In this document: positions 1-9,662 of the stretch, one piece after another
How positions within the stretch are numbered: position 1 is the stretch's first letter
How the letters are laid out: the number at the start of each line of letters is the position of its first letter
Source of the DNA: an uncultured Gammaproteobacteria bacterium
Lineage (GTDB): Bacteria > Pseudomonadota > Gammaproteobacteria > Pseudomonadales > Pseudohongiellaceae
Direction of reading: 5' to 3'
DNA: 64,000 bases
NCBI GenBank assembly: GCA_913048385.1
Contig: CAJWVZ010000001.1
Location: 1 to 64,000, forward strand
Notes under the pieces: generated by a model
The model's input: the letters and a program-made list of their open reading frames with translations, nothing else
Databases searched by the model: none
What the model was told of the DNA's origin: nothing
Program-made: the position numbers and the translations under genes

Positions 1-37
1 GCAAGCTTCGGTGGTTCGAATCCACCCCCCTCCACCA
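1..37 (+). tRNA. tRNA-Tyr, 3' part only (window edge)
   Basis: The first 37 bases hold the end of a long variable arm, a T arm (GGTGG TTCGAAT CCACC), the 3' acceptor strand and an encoded CCA. The anticodon lies outside the window. The Tyr assignment is inferred from the variable-arm remnant and from the order Tyr-Gly-Thr-tuf, known from the tyrU-glyT-thrT-tufB locus of enteric bacteria. Confidence 0.75.
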
Positions 38-67
38 TACAGAGGTAGTAGGGCGGAGAAGATTTTA

Positions 68-141
68 GCGGGTATAGTTCAGCGGTAGAACCCCAGCCTT
101 CCAAGCTGGATACGCGGGTTCGATTCCCGCTACCCGCTCCA
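68..141 (+). tRNA. tRNA-Gly (TCC)
   Basis: A full 74-base cloverleaf. The acceptor strands GCGGGTA and TACCCGC pair, the anticodon stem CCAGC/GCTGG closes the loop CTTCCAA giving anticodon TCC, the T loop is TTCGATT and CCA is encoded. It reads GGA and GGG codons. It is the middle tRNA of the cluster ahead of the first tuf gene and is probably cut from one precursor. Confidence 0.96.
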
Positions 142-145
142 ATTG

Positions 146-221
<76 letters not shown>

Positions 222-262
222 TGATATTTTATGTGTTTTTAGAGAATTGATGTTGTTATTCC

Positions 263-290
263 TTGAGACGAAAGGAAATAATGTTATAGA
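263..290 (+). promoter_or_regulatory. Candidate sigma70 promoter for tuf (first copy)
   Basis: TTGAGA and TATAGA stand 16 bases apart in the tRNA-Thr to tuf spacer, about 40 bases before the start codon. The first tuf could therefore be transcribed apart from the upstream tRNA genes. Motif match only. Confidence 0.45.
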
Positions 291-330
291 TTACTGCAAC
301 TTACTTGAAAATTTAGGAAGGTAACAAAAA

Positions 331-1524
331 GTGTCGAAGGAAAAATTTGAAAGAACAAAGGTACACGTTAACGTAGGAACTATTGGCCACGTTGACCACG
401 GGAAGACGACTTTGACGGCTGCGCTGACGAAAGTGTGTTCGGAAGCCTATGGTAGTGGAGATCTTAAAGCGTTTGATGAAATTGATAATGCGCCGGAAGA
501 GAAAGAGCGAGGTATTACTATCGCCACTTCTCATGTTGAATACGATTCTCCCAACCGGCACTATGCTCACGTTGACTGCCCTGGGCACGCGGATTATGTA
601 AAAAACATGATCACGGGAGCGGCTCAGATGGATGGAGCTATATTGGTTTGTTCTGCTGCGGATGGTCCTATGCCTCAGACCCGAGAGCACATTCTTTTAT
701 CGCGCCAGGTAGGCGTGCCTTTCATAGTTGTCTTCATGAATAAGGCAGATATGGTTGATGATGCAGAGCTTTTGGAGTTGGTTGAGATGGAGATTCGAGA
801 GCTTTTAGATCAATACGAGTTTCCAGGTGATGATACGCCAATCATTATTGGTTCTGCTTTGAAAGCACTGGAAGGTGACACCTCGGATATTGGCGCCCCT
901 GCTGTACAGAAGCTGGTAGAGACTTTAGATGAATATATTCCTGAGCCAGCCCGTGATATTGAAAAACCTTTTTTGATGCCGATTGAAGATGTTTTCTCGA
1001 TTTCAGGTCGAGGCACTGTTGTAACTGGCCGTGTGGAGCGAGGTATCGTTAAAGTTAGTGAAGAGATTGAAATCGTTGGTATCAAAGATACTGAGACGAC
1101 TACTTGTACCGGTGTTGAGATGTTTAGAAAGCTTCTTGATGAAGGTCGTGCAGGAGAGAACGTTGGGGTTCTTTTGCGTGGTACTAAGCGAGAAGACGTA
1201 GAGCGAGGTCAAGTATTGGCAGCTCCAGGTACAATTACACCTCACACGAAGTTTGAAGCTGAGATTTATATTTTGAGTAAAGACGAGGGTGGTCGACATA
1301 CGCCATTCTTTTCCAACTACAGACCCCAGTTTTATTTTCGAACAACAGATGTTACTGGAGCGTGTGCATTGCCCGACGGCGTAGAGATGGTAATGCCAGG
1401 TGATAACGTGAAGATGGAAGTGTCACTGATTGCTCCGATAGCTATGGATGAAGGCCTGCGCTTCGCCATCCGCGAGGGTGGTAGAACCGTTGGTGCTGGT
1501 GTTGTAAGTAAGATTATCGAGTAA
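331..1524 (+). CDS. tuf: Elongation factor Tu, copy 1
   Basis: Delivers aminoacyl-tRNA to the ribosomal A site with GTP hydrolysis. The 397-residue product has all GTPase motifs: P-loop GHVDHGKT near residue 19, switch [10 protein letters not shown] and NKAD, followed by two beta-barrel domains. The start is GTG, set by the conserved N-terminus [15 protein letters not shown] and an upstream AGGAAGG. It follows tRNA-Thr and precedes tRNA-Trp, the tufB position of enteric bacteria. It is clearly different from the second copy at 17256, with changes around residues 37-50 and at many other places and one extra residue, which is unusual for a tuf pair. Confidence 0.98.
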   Translation: MSKEKFERTKVHVNVGTIGHVDHGKTTLTAALTKVCSEAYGSGDLKAFDEIDNAPEEKERGITIATSHVEYDSPNRHYAHVDCPGHADYVKNMITGAAQMDGAILVCSAADGPMPQTREHILLSRQVGVPFIVVFMNKADMVDDAELLELVEMEIRELLDQYEFPGDDTPIIIGSALKALEGDTSDIGAPAVQKLVETLDEYIPEPARDIEKPFLMPIEDVFSISGRGTVVTGRVERGIVKVSEEIEIVGIKDTETTTCTGVEMFRKLLDEGRAGENVGVLLRGTKREDVERGQVLAAPGTITPHTKFEAEIYILSKDEGGRHTPFFSNYRPQFYFRTTDVTGACALPDGVEMVMPGDNVKMEVSLIAPIAMDEGLRFAIREGGRTVGAGVVSKIIE

Positions 1525-1545
1525 TCAACAGAAGCTATTTTTATG

Positions 1546-1577
1546 AGCCACTGTATTCTATAAAGGATGCAGTGGCT
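1546..1577 (+). other. Hairpin between tuf and tRNA-Trp
   Basis: AGCCACTG pairs perfectly with CAGTGGCT over a 16-base loop, directly after tuf. No U tract follows, so it is more likely a 3'-end-protecting or processing hairpin between the tuf mRNA and tRNA-Trp than an intrinsic terminator. Confidence 0.5.
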
Positions 1578-1609
1578 TAGTCGTCTCTGAGACATAAAGC
1601 AGTATTAGT

Positions 1610-1685
<76 letters not shown>

Positions 1686-1747
1686 TTTTTTAAAATGGCA
1701 AGTAACGTTGGTTTAATGGCGATCCTTGTAAAGATAAGAATAAAGGT

Positions 1748-2122
1748 ATGGTGGATAAAATAAATTCTGAAAGCACAAATGTGACCCTCGATTGGGTGCG
1801 TTCGGCCGTTGCAATCATAATTGTTGCGGCCGGAATTTATGCTAACTCGTATTTCTCCGCCGAATCCCTCTTACTGCGAGTGATTGGGCTGCTTGTTGGC
1901 GCTAGCGTTGCGGGATGGCTGGCGGGAGGAACAAAGAGAGGCAAAGCTTTTATTAGTTTGTGTTTGGAAGCTCGAATAGAAATTCGAAAAGTCGTATGGC
2001 CAACACGTCAAGAAACGGTCCAAACAACTCTGGTAGTTTTGGTCGTTATTGTAATTGTTGCTTTAATTTTATGGCTTTTGGACTGGGGTTTAAATGCAGC
2101 TGTTTCATCGGTAATAGGTTAG
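1748..2122 (+). CDS. secE: Preprotein translocase subunit SecE
   Basis: Small essential clamp subunit of the SecYEG inner-membrane channel. The 124-residue product has three hydrophobic segments (about residues 18-37, 40-62 and 95-120) and the conserved SecE motif [13 protein letters not shown] before the last one. The three-segment form matches the longer SecE of enteric bacteria rather than the one-segment form of many other bacteria. The nusG start follows eight bases after the stop, so the two are cotranscribed. Confidence 0.97.
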   Translation: MVDKINSESTNVTLDWVRSAVAIIIVAAGIYANSYFSAESLLLRVIGLLVGASVAGWLAGGTKRGKAFISLCLEARIEIRKVVWPTRQETVQTTLVVLVVIVIVALILWLLDWGLNAAVSSVIG

Positions 2123-2130
2123 AGGTCATA

Positions 2131-2664
2131 ATGGCGAAGCGTTGGTACGTAGTGCAGGCCTATTCGGGATATGAAAAAAAAGTAATGATTGCCTTGCAGG
2201 AGCGTATAGCGCTCGCTGGTATGGAGGGGTCTTTTGACGAGATACTCGTTCCTACGGAAGAAGTCGTAGAGATGAGAGCAGGGCAGAAGCGGAAAAGTGA
2301 GCGGAAGTTTTTTCCAGGATATGTCCTCGTTCACATGGAGTTGAACGACGAGACGTGGCATTTAGTTAAGAGCACTCCCAGAGTGCTGGGTTTCATAGGA
2401 GGGACGGCTGAGCGCCCCGCGCCTATCACTGACAGGGAAGCCGCTAAAATTCTTTCGCGAATGGAAGAGAGTGAAGAAGCTCCCGCCCACAAGACGATCT
2501 ATGAACCGGGTGAGATGGTGAGAGTTGTTGACGGGCCTTTTAACGATTTTACAGGTACCGTTGAAGAAGTGAATTATGAAAAAAGTCGGTTGCGAGTCGC
2601 CGTTTTAATATTTGGACGCTCGACACCTGTAGAGTTAGAGTTTGGTCAAGTAGAAAAAAGCTAG
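2131..2664 (+). CDS. nusG: Transcription termination/antitermination factor NusG
   Basis: Binds RNA polymerase, supports processivity and couples it to Rho or to the ribosome. The 177-residue product has the NGN domain beginning [16 protein letters not shown] and a C-terminal KOW domain with [16 protein letters not shown]. The ORF track extends it to 1960, but that part runs inside secE in another frame. ATG 2131 has AGAGG upstream and matches the normal NusG length. Confidence 0.97.
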   Translation: MAKRWYVVQAYSGYEKKVMIALQERIALAGMEGSFDEILVPTEEVVEMRAGQKRKSERKFFPGYVLVHMELNDETWHLVKSTPRVLGFIGGTAERPAPITDREAAKILSRMEESEEAPAHKTIYEPGEMVRVVDGPFNDFTGTVEEVNYEKSRLRVAVLIFGRSTPVELEFGQVEKS

Positions 2665-2809
2665 CAATTTGTAAAGGTTCGTTAACCAAAGCATTTTTAT
2701 TTGCTGTATTTGGAATAGTCGCTCACTCATTGATGGCAAATGATGAAGTGGTCAGATATTAATCAAGTCTTTAACCGCTTAGCGAGGTTGGTTAGAGAGG
2801 TTATGAGGG

Positions 2810-2843
2810 GAGCTCACACAGCTTTTTGCTGATCGGAGCGCTC
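2810..2843 (+). promoter_or_regulatory. Candidate L1-responsive hairpin in the rplK leader
   Basis: Nested stems GAGC/GCTC and CAGC/GCTG over a TTTTT loop lie just before the rplK ribosome binding site (AAGGAG at about 2851). L1 is known to repress the L11-L1 mRNA by binding a leader helix that mimics its 23S site. Assigning this hairpin to that role rests on position and shape only. I saw no convincing promoter in the rest of the 198-base nusG-rplK spacer. Confidence 0.35.
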
Positions 2844-2862
2844 GAACCCAAGGAGAAAGTAA

Positions 2863-3297
2863 ATGGCTAAAAAAGTGTTGGCTTATATTAAGCTTCAGGT
2901 TGGTGCTGGAAAGGCTAACCCGAGTCCACCGGTAGGTCCCGCCCTTGGGCAGCACGGTGTTAATATAATGGAGTTTTGTAAGGCGTTTAACGCGCAAACG
3001 CAGAGCTTAGAGCCTGACCTTCCTATACCAGTAGTAATTACGGTTTATGCGGACCGCAGTTTTACCTTCATTACAAAAACGCCTCCCGCCTCGGTTTTGC
3101 TACGTAAAATTATTAATATTCCAAAAGGTAGTGGGCGACCGAATACAGAGAAGGTTGGTACTGTTACTCGCGCTCAGCTTGAAGAAATAGCGGCTCAAAA
3201 AATGGTGGACCTCACGGCAGCGGATATGGATGCAGCTGTGCGTTCTCTTGCAGGTAGTGCCAGAAGTGCCGGTATTAACGTAGAGGGAGTTGAGTAA
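2863..3297 (+). CDS. rplK: 50S ribosomal protein L11
   Basis: Binds helices 43-44 of 23S rRNA at the GTPase-associated centre and is needed for factor function and the RelA response. The 144-residue product carries the proline-rich N-terminal motif [23 protein letters not shown] precedes the ATG. The stop shares its last base with the rplA start (TAATG), so the two are translationally coupled. Confidence 0.98.
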   Translation: MAKKVLAYIKLQVGAGKANPSPPVGPALGQHGVNIMEFCKAFNAQTQSLEPDLPIPVVITVYADRSFTFITKTPPASVLLRKIINIPKGSGRPNTEKVGTVTRAQLEEIAAQKMVDLTAADMDAAVRSLAGSARSAGINVEGVE

Positions 3298-3992
3298 TGG
3301 GCAAATTAACAAAAAAGGGAAAGCTCATAGCTGAAAAAGTGTCTCCGGGAAAATTATATTCTGTGACAGAGGCAGTAGGACTTTTGACTGAGTTCGCGTC
3401 AGGGAATTTCAAGGAGTCGTTAGAGGTGTCGGTTAATTTGGGGATAGACGCACGGAAGTCTGACCAAGCTGTTAGAGGCTCGACTGTTTTGCCGAGCGGC
3501 ACAGGTAAAGAAGTTCGTGTAGCTGTATTTGCTCAGGGCGAGAATGCAGAAAAAGCAAAATCAGCTGGTGCTGATCTCGTTGGCTTCGATGATCTTGCAG
3601 AGAGCATTCAGGGTGGCAATTTAGATTTTGACGTCGTAATAGCAACCCCAGATGCGATGAGAGTCGTCGGAAAGCTTGGCACGGTTCTTGGTCCCCGAGG
3701 TTTGATGCCGAACCCGAAGGTAGGGACAGTAACGCCTGATGTTGAAACAGCGGTAAAGAACGCCAAAGGAGGCCAAGTGAGGTACCGAACCGACAAGAAC
3801 GGTATCGTCCATGGGGGTATAGGAAAGGTTGGTTTTGATGCGACGGCAGTGCAAGCAAACCTTGAGGCGCTGTTGTTGGATCTAAAAAAATTCAAACCAG
3901 CTTCCTCAAAAGGCGTCTATATACGAAAGGTGGTTTTGTCCTCTACCATGGGCCCGGGCTTGCAGATCGATCACTCGGCGCTTGCGATATAA
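3297..3992 (+). CDS. rplA: 50S ribosomal protein L1
   Basis: Forms the mobile L1 stalk at the E site and, as known in Escherichia coli, represses its own operon. The 231 residues are full length with the signatures [14 protein letters not shown] and [15 protein letters not shown]. It starts inside the rplK stop codon. A 350-base spacer with the L10 leader separates it from rplJ. Confidence 0.98.
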   Translation: MGKLTKKGKLIAEKVSPGKLYSVTEAVGLLTEFASGNFKESLEVSVNLGIDARKSDQAVRGSTVLPSGTGKEVRVAVFAQGENAEKAKSAGADLVGFDDLAESIQGGNLDFDVVIATPDAMRVVGKLGTVLGPRGLMPNPKVGTVTPDVETAVKNAKGGQVRYRTDKNGIVHGGIGKVGFDATAVQANLEALLLDLKKFKPASSKGVYIRKVVLSSTMGPGLQIDHSALAI

Positions 3993-4079
3993 GAGTATAG
4001 GATTGTTAGCGCCTTGAAGCGCTGTGGGCGGCTTTTAATTGTGTTAAAGCTGAAGGAGTCGCCTCTCTAACTTTGTGGT

Positions 4080-4180
4080 TTTATTGATTTTAATGAAGCC
4101 ATCAAAGACCGTAGGTGGTTTCTTTTTTGAAGCCTTAATGGCCTACGCAGATGGTGAAACCTGAATTCGGCAAAAGCCGT
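4080..4180 (+). promoter_or_regulatory. L10 leader (autoregulatory mRNA element)
   Basis: This part of the 350-base rplA-rplJ spacer has the typical gammaproteobacterial L10-leader features: CGTAGG at 4110 pairs with CCTACG at 4142, and the second strand runs into the conserved stretch CCTACGCAGATGGTGA. L10-L12 bind such leaders and repress translation of rplJ and rplL. The rest of the spacer (3993-4080 and 4180-4330) shows only the weak promoter-like pair TTGAAG/TAATTG near 4012, which I do not call. Confidence 0.75.
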
Positions 4181-4342
4181 TATTCTAATCACCGAACAAT
4201 TGAAGGTGCAAAAAATTTGTATTCTTCATGGGCTCATGACGAGCTGAAAATTTGGACCACTTGATTTTATGAATATCGCGAGCCGAGCGGCTTAAAAGTT
4301 CATATCAGATTGTGTTTCCATCTTTACTTAGGAGTGAAAGTA

Positions 4343-4873
4343 GTGGCTATAAGACTGCAAGAAAAGAAGCAGATCGTTTCTGAAGTCAGTGAGGCTGCTA
4401 ACAATGCTTTATCCGCTGTTCTCGCCGATTATCGGGGTGTAACTGTGACGGATATGACTGGCCTCCGCAAAACCGCTCGAGAAAATAACGTGTACTTGCG
4501 TGTTGTTCGAAATACGCTTTTAAAAAAGGCTGTAGCAGGTACTGATTTCGAGTGTATTCAAGAGGTGCTAGTAGGACCGACAATTTTGGCGTTTTCGCTT
4601 GAAGATCCGGGGGCCGCTGCTCGCGTGCTTAAAGATTTCTCAAAAGAAAATACTCAATTTGAAATTCGAGCATTGTCTGTTGGTGGTAAGTTGTTGGACG
4701 CGAGTCAGATTGATGTGTTGGCTAAATTGCCAACGCATGAGCAAGCTCTCTCCATCCTTATGAGCGTGATGTTAGCGCCTATAACAAAGCTTGCCAGAAC
4801 TTTGAAAGAAGTTCCGTCGAAGGCGACCCGAGGAGTAGCAGCCGTTCGCGACCAGAAGCAGGAAGCAGCATAA
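4343..4873 (+). CDS. rplJ: 50S ribosomal protein L10
   Basis: Base of the L7/L12 stalk. Its C-terminal helix carries L12 dimers, and it is the autorepressor of this operon. The ORF track starts at 4310, but the family N-terminus (A-x-x-L-x-x-K-Q-x-I-V) begins at GTG 4343, which has TAGGAG at a good distance, giving 176 residues. The core [12 protein letters not shown] and the repressor-binding region are intact. It precedes rplL by 48 bases. Confidence 0.96.
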   Translation: MAIRLQEKKQIVSEVSEAANNALSAVLADYRGVTVTDMTGLRKTARENNVYLRVVRNTLLKKAVAGTDFECIQEVLVGPTILAFSLEDPGAAARVLKDFSKENTQFEIRALSVGGKLLDASQIDVLAKLPTHEQALSILMSVMLAPITKLARTLKEVPSKATRGVAAVRDQKQEAA

Positions 4874-4921
4874 AAATTAAACAGAAAGTACTATAAATCA
4901 ATCAATTAGGAGATAAGAGTC

Positions 4922-5302
4922 ATGGCTCTATCTAAAGAAGAAGTTTTGGAAGCGATCGCTGAGATGTCGGTTATGGATGTTGTGCAGTTGGTCGAGGCGA
5001 TGGAAGAAAAGTTTGGTGTTTCTGCTGCGGCTGCGGTTGCTGCCGCTCCCGCTGCTGCTGGGGGTGGCGAGGCTGCTGCTGCGGAAGAAAAGACCGAATT
5101 TGACATTGTTCTGACATCAACTGGTGACAAAAAGGTCAACGTTATTAAAGCAGTGCGGGGCATAACAGGTTTAGGCCTGAAAGAAGCGAAAGAGCTTGTT
5201 GATGGCGCTCCTTCAACACTCAAAGAAGCCGCTCCAAAAGGAGAGGCTGACGAAGCTAAAAAGGCTTTAGAGGAAGCTGGCGCAAGCGTAGAGCTCAAAT
5301 AA
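4922..5302 (+). CDS. rplL: 50S ribosomal protein L7/L12
   Basis: Multicopy acidic stalk protein that recruits translational GTPases. The 126 residues show an N-terminal dimerisation helix, an Ala/Gly-rich hinge (about residues 36-55) and the C-terminal factor-binding domain with [16 protein letters not shown] strong AGGAG precedes the start, in line with the fourfold demand relative to L10. Confidence 0.98.
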   Translation: MALSKEEVLEAIAEMSVMDVVQLVEAMEEKFGVSAAAAVAAAPAAAGGGEAAAAEEKTEFDIVLTSTGDKKVNVIKAVRGITGLGLKEAKELVDGAPSTLKEAAPKGEADEAKKALEEAGASVELK

Positions 5303-5317
5303 GATCTGTTGAGTGTC

Positions 5318-5349
5318 AGCCGTGCTGATTTCATTTTGTTGGCGCGGCT
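5318..5349 (+). promoter_or_regulatory. Hairpin in the rplL-rpoB spacer
   Basis: AGCCGTGC pairs with GCGCGGCT (eight pairs, one G-U) just after rplL. No U tract follows. In Escherichia coli this spacer holds an attenuator and an RNase III site that lower rpoBC expression relative to the ribosomal proteins. A similar role here is inferred from position. Confidence 0.5.
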
Positions 5350-5522
5350 TGATGCTCGCACAACGCAGTAAAAGCTGCCCGCGGGCTACTAAATTTCAGC
5401 AAGACGCGAAGCATTTATCGTTTAGATACTCTGCTTAGATTGAAAATACTATGAGTTTAAACCTGCTGAGTTCAAAGCCGGTTAATAAATTATTATATCG
5501 ACAATAACGCTAGGAACAGAAA

Positions 5523-8500
5523 ATGGCCTATTCGTATACCGAAAAAAAGCGCGTCCGTAAAAACTTCGGCAAGTTGCCAAGCGCGATGGACATACCGTAC
5601 CTCTTATCGATACAAGTTGATTCTTACAAACAGTTTACTCAAGTTGATTCTTCGCCAGAAGACCGTGCTCAGCAAGGCTTACATGCAGCCTTCAAATCGG
5701 TATTTCCAATCGTTAGTTATTCGGGAAAGGCGGTCCTAGAGTATGTGAGTTACGACCTCGGTAAGCCCACATTTGACGTAAAGGAGTGCCAGCTGCGGGG
5801 CACTACATATTCTGTTTCATTGAGAGTAAAAGTCCGCTTGATTCTTTACGACAAAGAGTCAGCAACTCAAATCATTAAAGATATTAAAGAGCAAGATGTC
5901 TACATGGGTGAAATACCCCTTATGACAGATTCTGGAACTTTTGTCATAAATGGAACAGAGAGGGTAGTTGTTTCTCAGCTCCATCGCTCTCCTGGGGTAT
6001 TTTTTGACCATGATCGCGGGAAAACGCACAGCTCTGGGAAGCTTTTATATTCGGCTCGAGTCATTCCTTACCGAGGGTCTTGGCTGGACTTTGAATTTGA
6101 TCCGAAAGATATGGTTTATGTTCGGATTGACCGGCGTCGTAAATTACCTGCAACGGTTTTGATGCGAGCGCTTGGTTACACTTCGCAAGAAATCTTGGGT
6201 GAGTTCTATGAAAACAATTCTTTCAAGATTATCAAGGGCAAAGAAACAAGCTTTTCATTGCAGTTAGTTCCGTCTCGGCTCAGGGGCGATGTTCTAAATT
6301 TTAGTATTAAGGACAAGAAAGGAAAAACGATTGTTGAACAAGGACGGAGAATTACAAGTAGGCATGTCAGGCAAATGGAAACCGCTGGGCTTAATGAGCT
6401 GAAAGTGACACATGATTTTCTGATTGGCACTTCATTAGCAACAGACGTTATGAACGATGAGACCGGTGAGGTGGTGATTCCGTGCAATGCAGAGATCACG
6501 CCAGAAGTTATTGAGGAGCTTGTTGCAAACAATGTGGAGCAATTCGACACAATTTACACGAATGATCTCGATTGTGGTCCCTTTATCTCGGATACGTTAA
6601 ATATTGATGCGACGACGTCCAAGCTTGAGGCCATGGTTGAAATATACCGAATGATGCGCCCAGGGGAGCCGCCGACAAAAGAGTCAGCGGAAAATTTGTT
6701 TGGTAATTTATTCTTTGCGCCAGAACGTTATGACCTCTCTGCGGTGGGACGAATGAAGTTCAACCGAAGGTTGGGGCGTCAAGAGTCGGAAGGTGGTTCG
6801 GTACTGGATCAAAAGGATATCGTTGATGTTTTGAAAACGTTAGTAGGCATACGTAACGGCTTCGGGTCTGTTGATGATATTGACCATCTTGGAAACCGAC
6901 GTATTCGATCGGTTGGCGAGATGGCTGAAAATCAGTTTAGAGTTGGATTAGTGCGGGTTGAAAGAGCCGTAAAAGAACGATTAAGCATGGCTGATTCGGA
7001 AGGTTTGATGCCTCAGGACATGATTAATGCGAAGCCCGTTGCTGCGGCAATCAAGGAGTTTTTTGGATCAAGTCAGTTATCTCAGTTCATGGATCAAAAC
7101 AATCCACTATCGGAGGTCACTCATAAACGTCGGGTTTCGGCTCTGGGTCCAGGAGGGCTGACTCGAGAACGGGCTGGATTCGAGGTGCGTGATGTGCATC
7201 CAACACATTACGGTCGAGTCTGTCCTATTGAGACTCCAGAGGGTCCGAATATAGGGCTGATAAATTCTTTAGCGACTTATGCGAGAACAAATCATTATGG
7301 GTTTTTAGAGAGTCCGTACCGAAGAGTAGTAAAAAACAAAGTAACCGATTCTATTGACTTTTTGTCGGCTATTGACGAAAGCGACTTTGTGATTGCTCAA
7401 GCCAGCGCGCCATTAGATAAGAAGGGCGCTTTTACCGACAACTTAGTTACTGTGCGATATAAGGGTGAGACTCTTCTTAAATCGAAAGAAGAGGTGGATT
7501 ATATGGATGTTGCCCCGCAGCAAATGGTTTCTGTGGCTGCTGCTCTGATACCTTTTCTGGAGCATGATGATGCTAACCGAGCTCTGATGGGTTCGAATAT
7601 GCAGCGTCAGGCAGTGCCTACTTTGAAAACCGAAAAACCCCTCGTTGGCACAGGAATGGAAAGAAATGTTGCCAGCGATTCTGGCGTGTGCGAGGTGGCT
7701 TCTCGCGGAGGTACGATAGAAAGCGTTGATGCAGCTCGAATCATCGTAAGGGTGAACGACGATGAAACGAATGCTGGAGAAGCGGGAGTCGATATTTACA
7801 ACTTAACGAAATATACCCGGTCGAATCAAAACACCTGTATCAGCCAGAAACCTCTCGTTAAAGAGGGTAACGTAATAAGCCAAGGCGATATTATTGCTGA
7901 CGGGCCCTCAATTGATATGGGGGAGCTCGCGCTTGGGCAAAATATGCGAATCGCATTCATGCCTTGGAATGGATATAACTTCGAGGATTCAATTCTAATT
8001 TCTGAGCGGGTTGTAAAGGAAGATCGTTTTACAACTATTCATATCCAAGAGCTTACCTGTATAGCTCGAGACACTAAGTTGGGATCTGAAGAAATTACTG
8101 CAGATATTCCGAATGTCGGAGAGGGTGCGCTGAGTAAGCTTGATGACTCTGGAATTGTTTATATTGGTGCCGAAGTAAGCGCGGGAGATATTCTAGTTGG
8201 CAAGGTAACGCCAAAAGGAGAGACGCAGCTCACGCCTGAAGAGAAGTTGCTAAGAGCAATCTTCGGAGAGAAAGCTTCTGACGTAAAAGATACTTCGCAA
8301 AGGGTTCCAACAAGTGTGACCGGGACGGTTATTGACGTTCAGGTTTTCACTCGGGACGGCCTTGAAAAAGATAAGCGTGCGATGGAGATAGAGGGTTATC
8401 AGTTAGCCCAAGTGCGAAAGGATATAGATGATGAATTTCGAATCGTCGAAGGCGCTACCTATGAAAGATTGGCTAAGGCTCTTGTAAATAAAGTTGTTGT

Positions 8501-9608
8501 AGGAGGGCCAAAATTAAAGAAAGGCCAAAAGGTAACCGCTGATTATCTTGAAAGTCTTCCGCGAGAAAATTGGTTTAAGCTACGTATGTCTGATGATAAG
8601 GCAAATAAGCAGTTGGAGCTTGCGGAAGAGCAGCTAAAATTAAGACGCTCCGATCTTGACGAGCGATACGAAGATAAGAGGAAGAAGCTTACTCAAGGTG
8701 ATGATTTGGCGCCTGGGGTTCTGAAAATCGTAAAAGTTTATTTGGCGATTAAAAGACGCATTCAACCTGGCGATAAAATGGCTGGTCGTCATGGAAACAA
8801 AGGAGTTATCTCTGTCATTATGCCGGTCGAAGACATGCCCTATGACGAAAGCGGTGAGCCTGTAGATATCGTTCTTAACCCTTTGGGTGTTCCTTCGCGT
8901 ATGAATGTAGGTCAGATTCTGGAGACACACTTAGGCGCGGCTTCAAGAGGTTTGGGAAGTCGCATTGCGACGATGCTCGAAGCAAAGAAAAAAGCTGCTG
9001 ACGTAAGAAAGTTATTAATTGAGATTTATAACAAAATCGGCAATAGGAAAGAGGATATTAAAGGGCTTTCCGATGATGAGATCTTAGAGCTTGCGCATAA
9101 CTTGCGCGGCGGTGTCCCGATGGCGACACCAGTATTTGATGGTGCGGCTGAAGTTGAGGTGAAGAGCATGCTTGAGCTCGCGGGCATTGACGAGAGTGGT
9201 CAGTTTTGGTTGAGTGACGGTCGAACGGGCGAAATATTTGATCGACAAGTTACGGTGGGCATCATGTATATGCTCAAGCTTAACCACTTGGTTGATGACA
9301 AGATGCATGCCCGGTCCACGGGGTCATATAGTTTGGTGACCCAACAACCTCTCGGAGGTAAGGCTCAATTCGGCGGGCAGCGGTTTGGTGAAATGGAGGT
9401 TTGGGCTTTAGAGGCCTATGGCGCCGCTTACACTCTACAAGAAATGCTTACAGTTAAGTCTGACGATGTCGCGGGGCGCACCAAGATGTATAAAAACATT
9501 GTTGATGGCGACCATCGAATGGAGCCGGGAATGCCTGAATCTTTTAACGTTCTAGTGAAAGAAATCAGGTCATTGGTTATCGACATGGAACTAGACGTCA
9601 GTAAATAG
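5523..9608 (+). CDS. rpoB: RNA polymerase subunit beta
   Basis: Forms one pincer of the polymerase and part of the active centre. At 1361 residues it is full length for gammaproteobacteria. The rifampicin-binding cluster (residues about 514-545) reads [19 protein letters not shown] and [13 protein letters not shown], the drug-sensitive wild-type pattern. The nucleotide-binding stretch [13 protein letters not shown] lies near residue 1085. The 220-base spacer after rplL holds the attenuator-like hairpin. rpoC follows after 54 bases. Confidence 0.99.
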   Translation: MAYSYTEKKRVRKNFGKLPSAMDIPYLLSIQVDSYKQFTQVDSSPEDRAQQGLHAAFKSVFPIVSYSGKAVLEYVSYDLGKPTFDVKECQLRGTTYSVSLRVKVRLILYDKESATQIIKDIKEQDVYMGEIPLMTDSGTFVINGTERVVVSQLHRSPGVFFDHDRGKTHSSGKLLYSARVIPYRGSWLDFEFDPKDMVYVRIDRRRKLPATVLMRALGYTSQEILGEFYENNSFKIIKGKETSFSLQLVPSRLRGDVLNFSIKDKKGKTIVEQGRRITSRHVRQMETAGLNELKVTHDFLIGTSLATDVMNDETGEVVIPCNAEITPEVIEELVANNVEQFDTIYTNDLDCGPFISDTLNIDATTSKLEAMVEIYRMMRPGEPPTKESAENLFGNLFFAPERYDLSAVGRMKFNRRLGRQESEGGSVLDQKDIVDVLKTLVGIRNGFGSVDDIDHLGNRRIRSVGEMAENQFRVGLVRVERAVKERLSMADSEGLMPQDMINAKPVAAAIKEFFGSSQLSQFMDQNNPLSEVTHKRRVSALGPGGLTRERAGFEVRDVHPTHYGRVCPIETPEGPNIGLINSLATYARTNHYGFLESPYRRVVKNKVTDSIDFLSAIDESDFVIAQASAPLDKKGAFTDNLVTVRYKGETLLKSKEEVDYMDVAPQQMVSVAAALIPFLEHDDANRALMGSNMQRQAVPTLKTEKPLVGTGMERNVASDSGVCEVASRGGTIESVDAARIIVRVNDDETNAGEAGVDIYNLTKYTRSNQNTCISQKPLVKEGNVISQGDIIADGPSIDMGELALGQNMRIAFMPWNGYNFEDSILISERVVKEDRFTTIHIQELTCIARDTKLGSEEITADIPNVGEGALSKLDDSGIVYIGAEVSAGDILVGKVTPKGETQLTPEEKLLRAIFGEKASDVKDTSQRVPTSVTGTVIDVQVFTRDGLEKDKRAMEIEGYQLAQVRKDIDDEFRIVEGATYERLAKALVNKVVVGGPKLKKGQKVTADYLESLPRENWFKLRMSDDKANKQLELAEEQLKLRRSDLDERYEDKRKKLTQGDDLAPGVLKIVKVYLAIKRRIQPGDKMAGRHGNKGVISVIMPVEDMPYDESGEPVDIVLNPLGVPSRMNVGQILETHLGAASRGLGSRIATMLEAKKKAADVRKLLIEIYNKIGNRKEDIKGLSDDEILELAHNLRGGVPMATPVFDGAAEVEVKSMLELAGIDESGQFWLSDGRTGEIFDRQVTVGIMYMLKLNHLVDDKMHARSTGSYSLVTQQPLGGKAQFGGQRFGEMEVWALEAYGAAYTLQEMLTVKSDDVAGRTKMYKNIVDGDHRMEPGMPESFNVLVKEIRSLVIDMELDVSK

Positions 9609-9662
9609 AAATCAGTTAATATGAAAGCTATGCCTCGCAAATAGGCAGGTTGAGGAGTAAGA

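Noticed and set aside
1960-2130. N-terminal extension of the nusG ORF in the track
   Set aside because: The extra 57 codons overlap secE out of frame and look like low-complexity shadow; ATG 2131 gives the normal NusG.
2665-2809. Promoter for rplK
   Set aside because: Only weak hexamer pairs such as TTGATG with a 19-base spacer were found; not strong enough to call.
4906-5361. 151-residue minus-strand ORF over rplL
   Set aside because: Shadow of the Ala/Glu-rich rplL codon pattern; no homology and antisense to a conserved gene.
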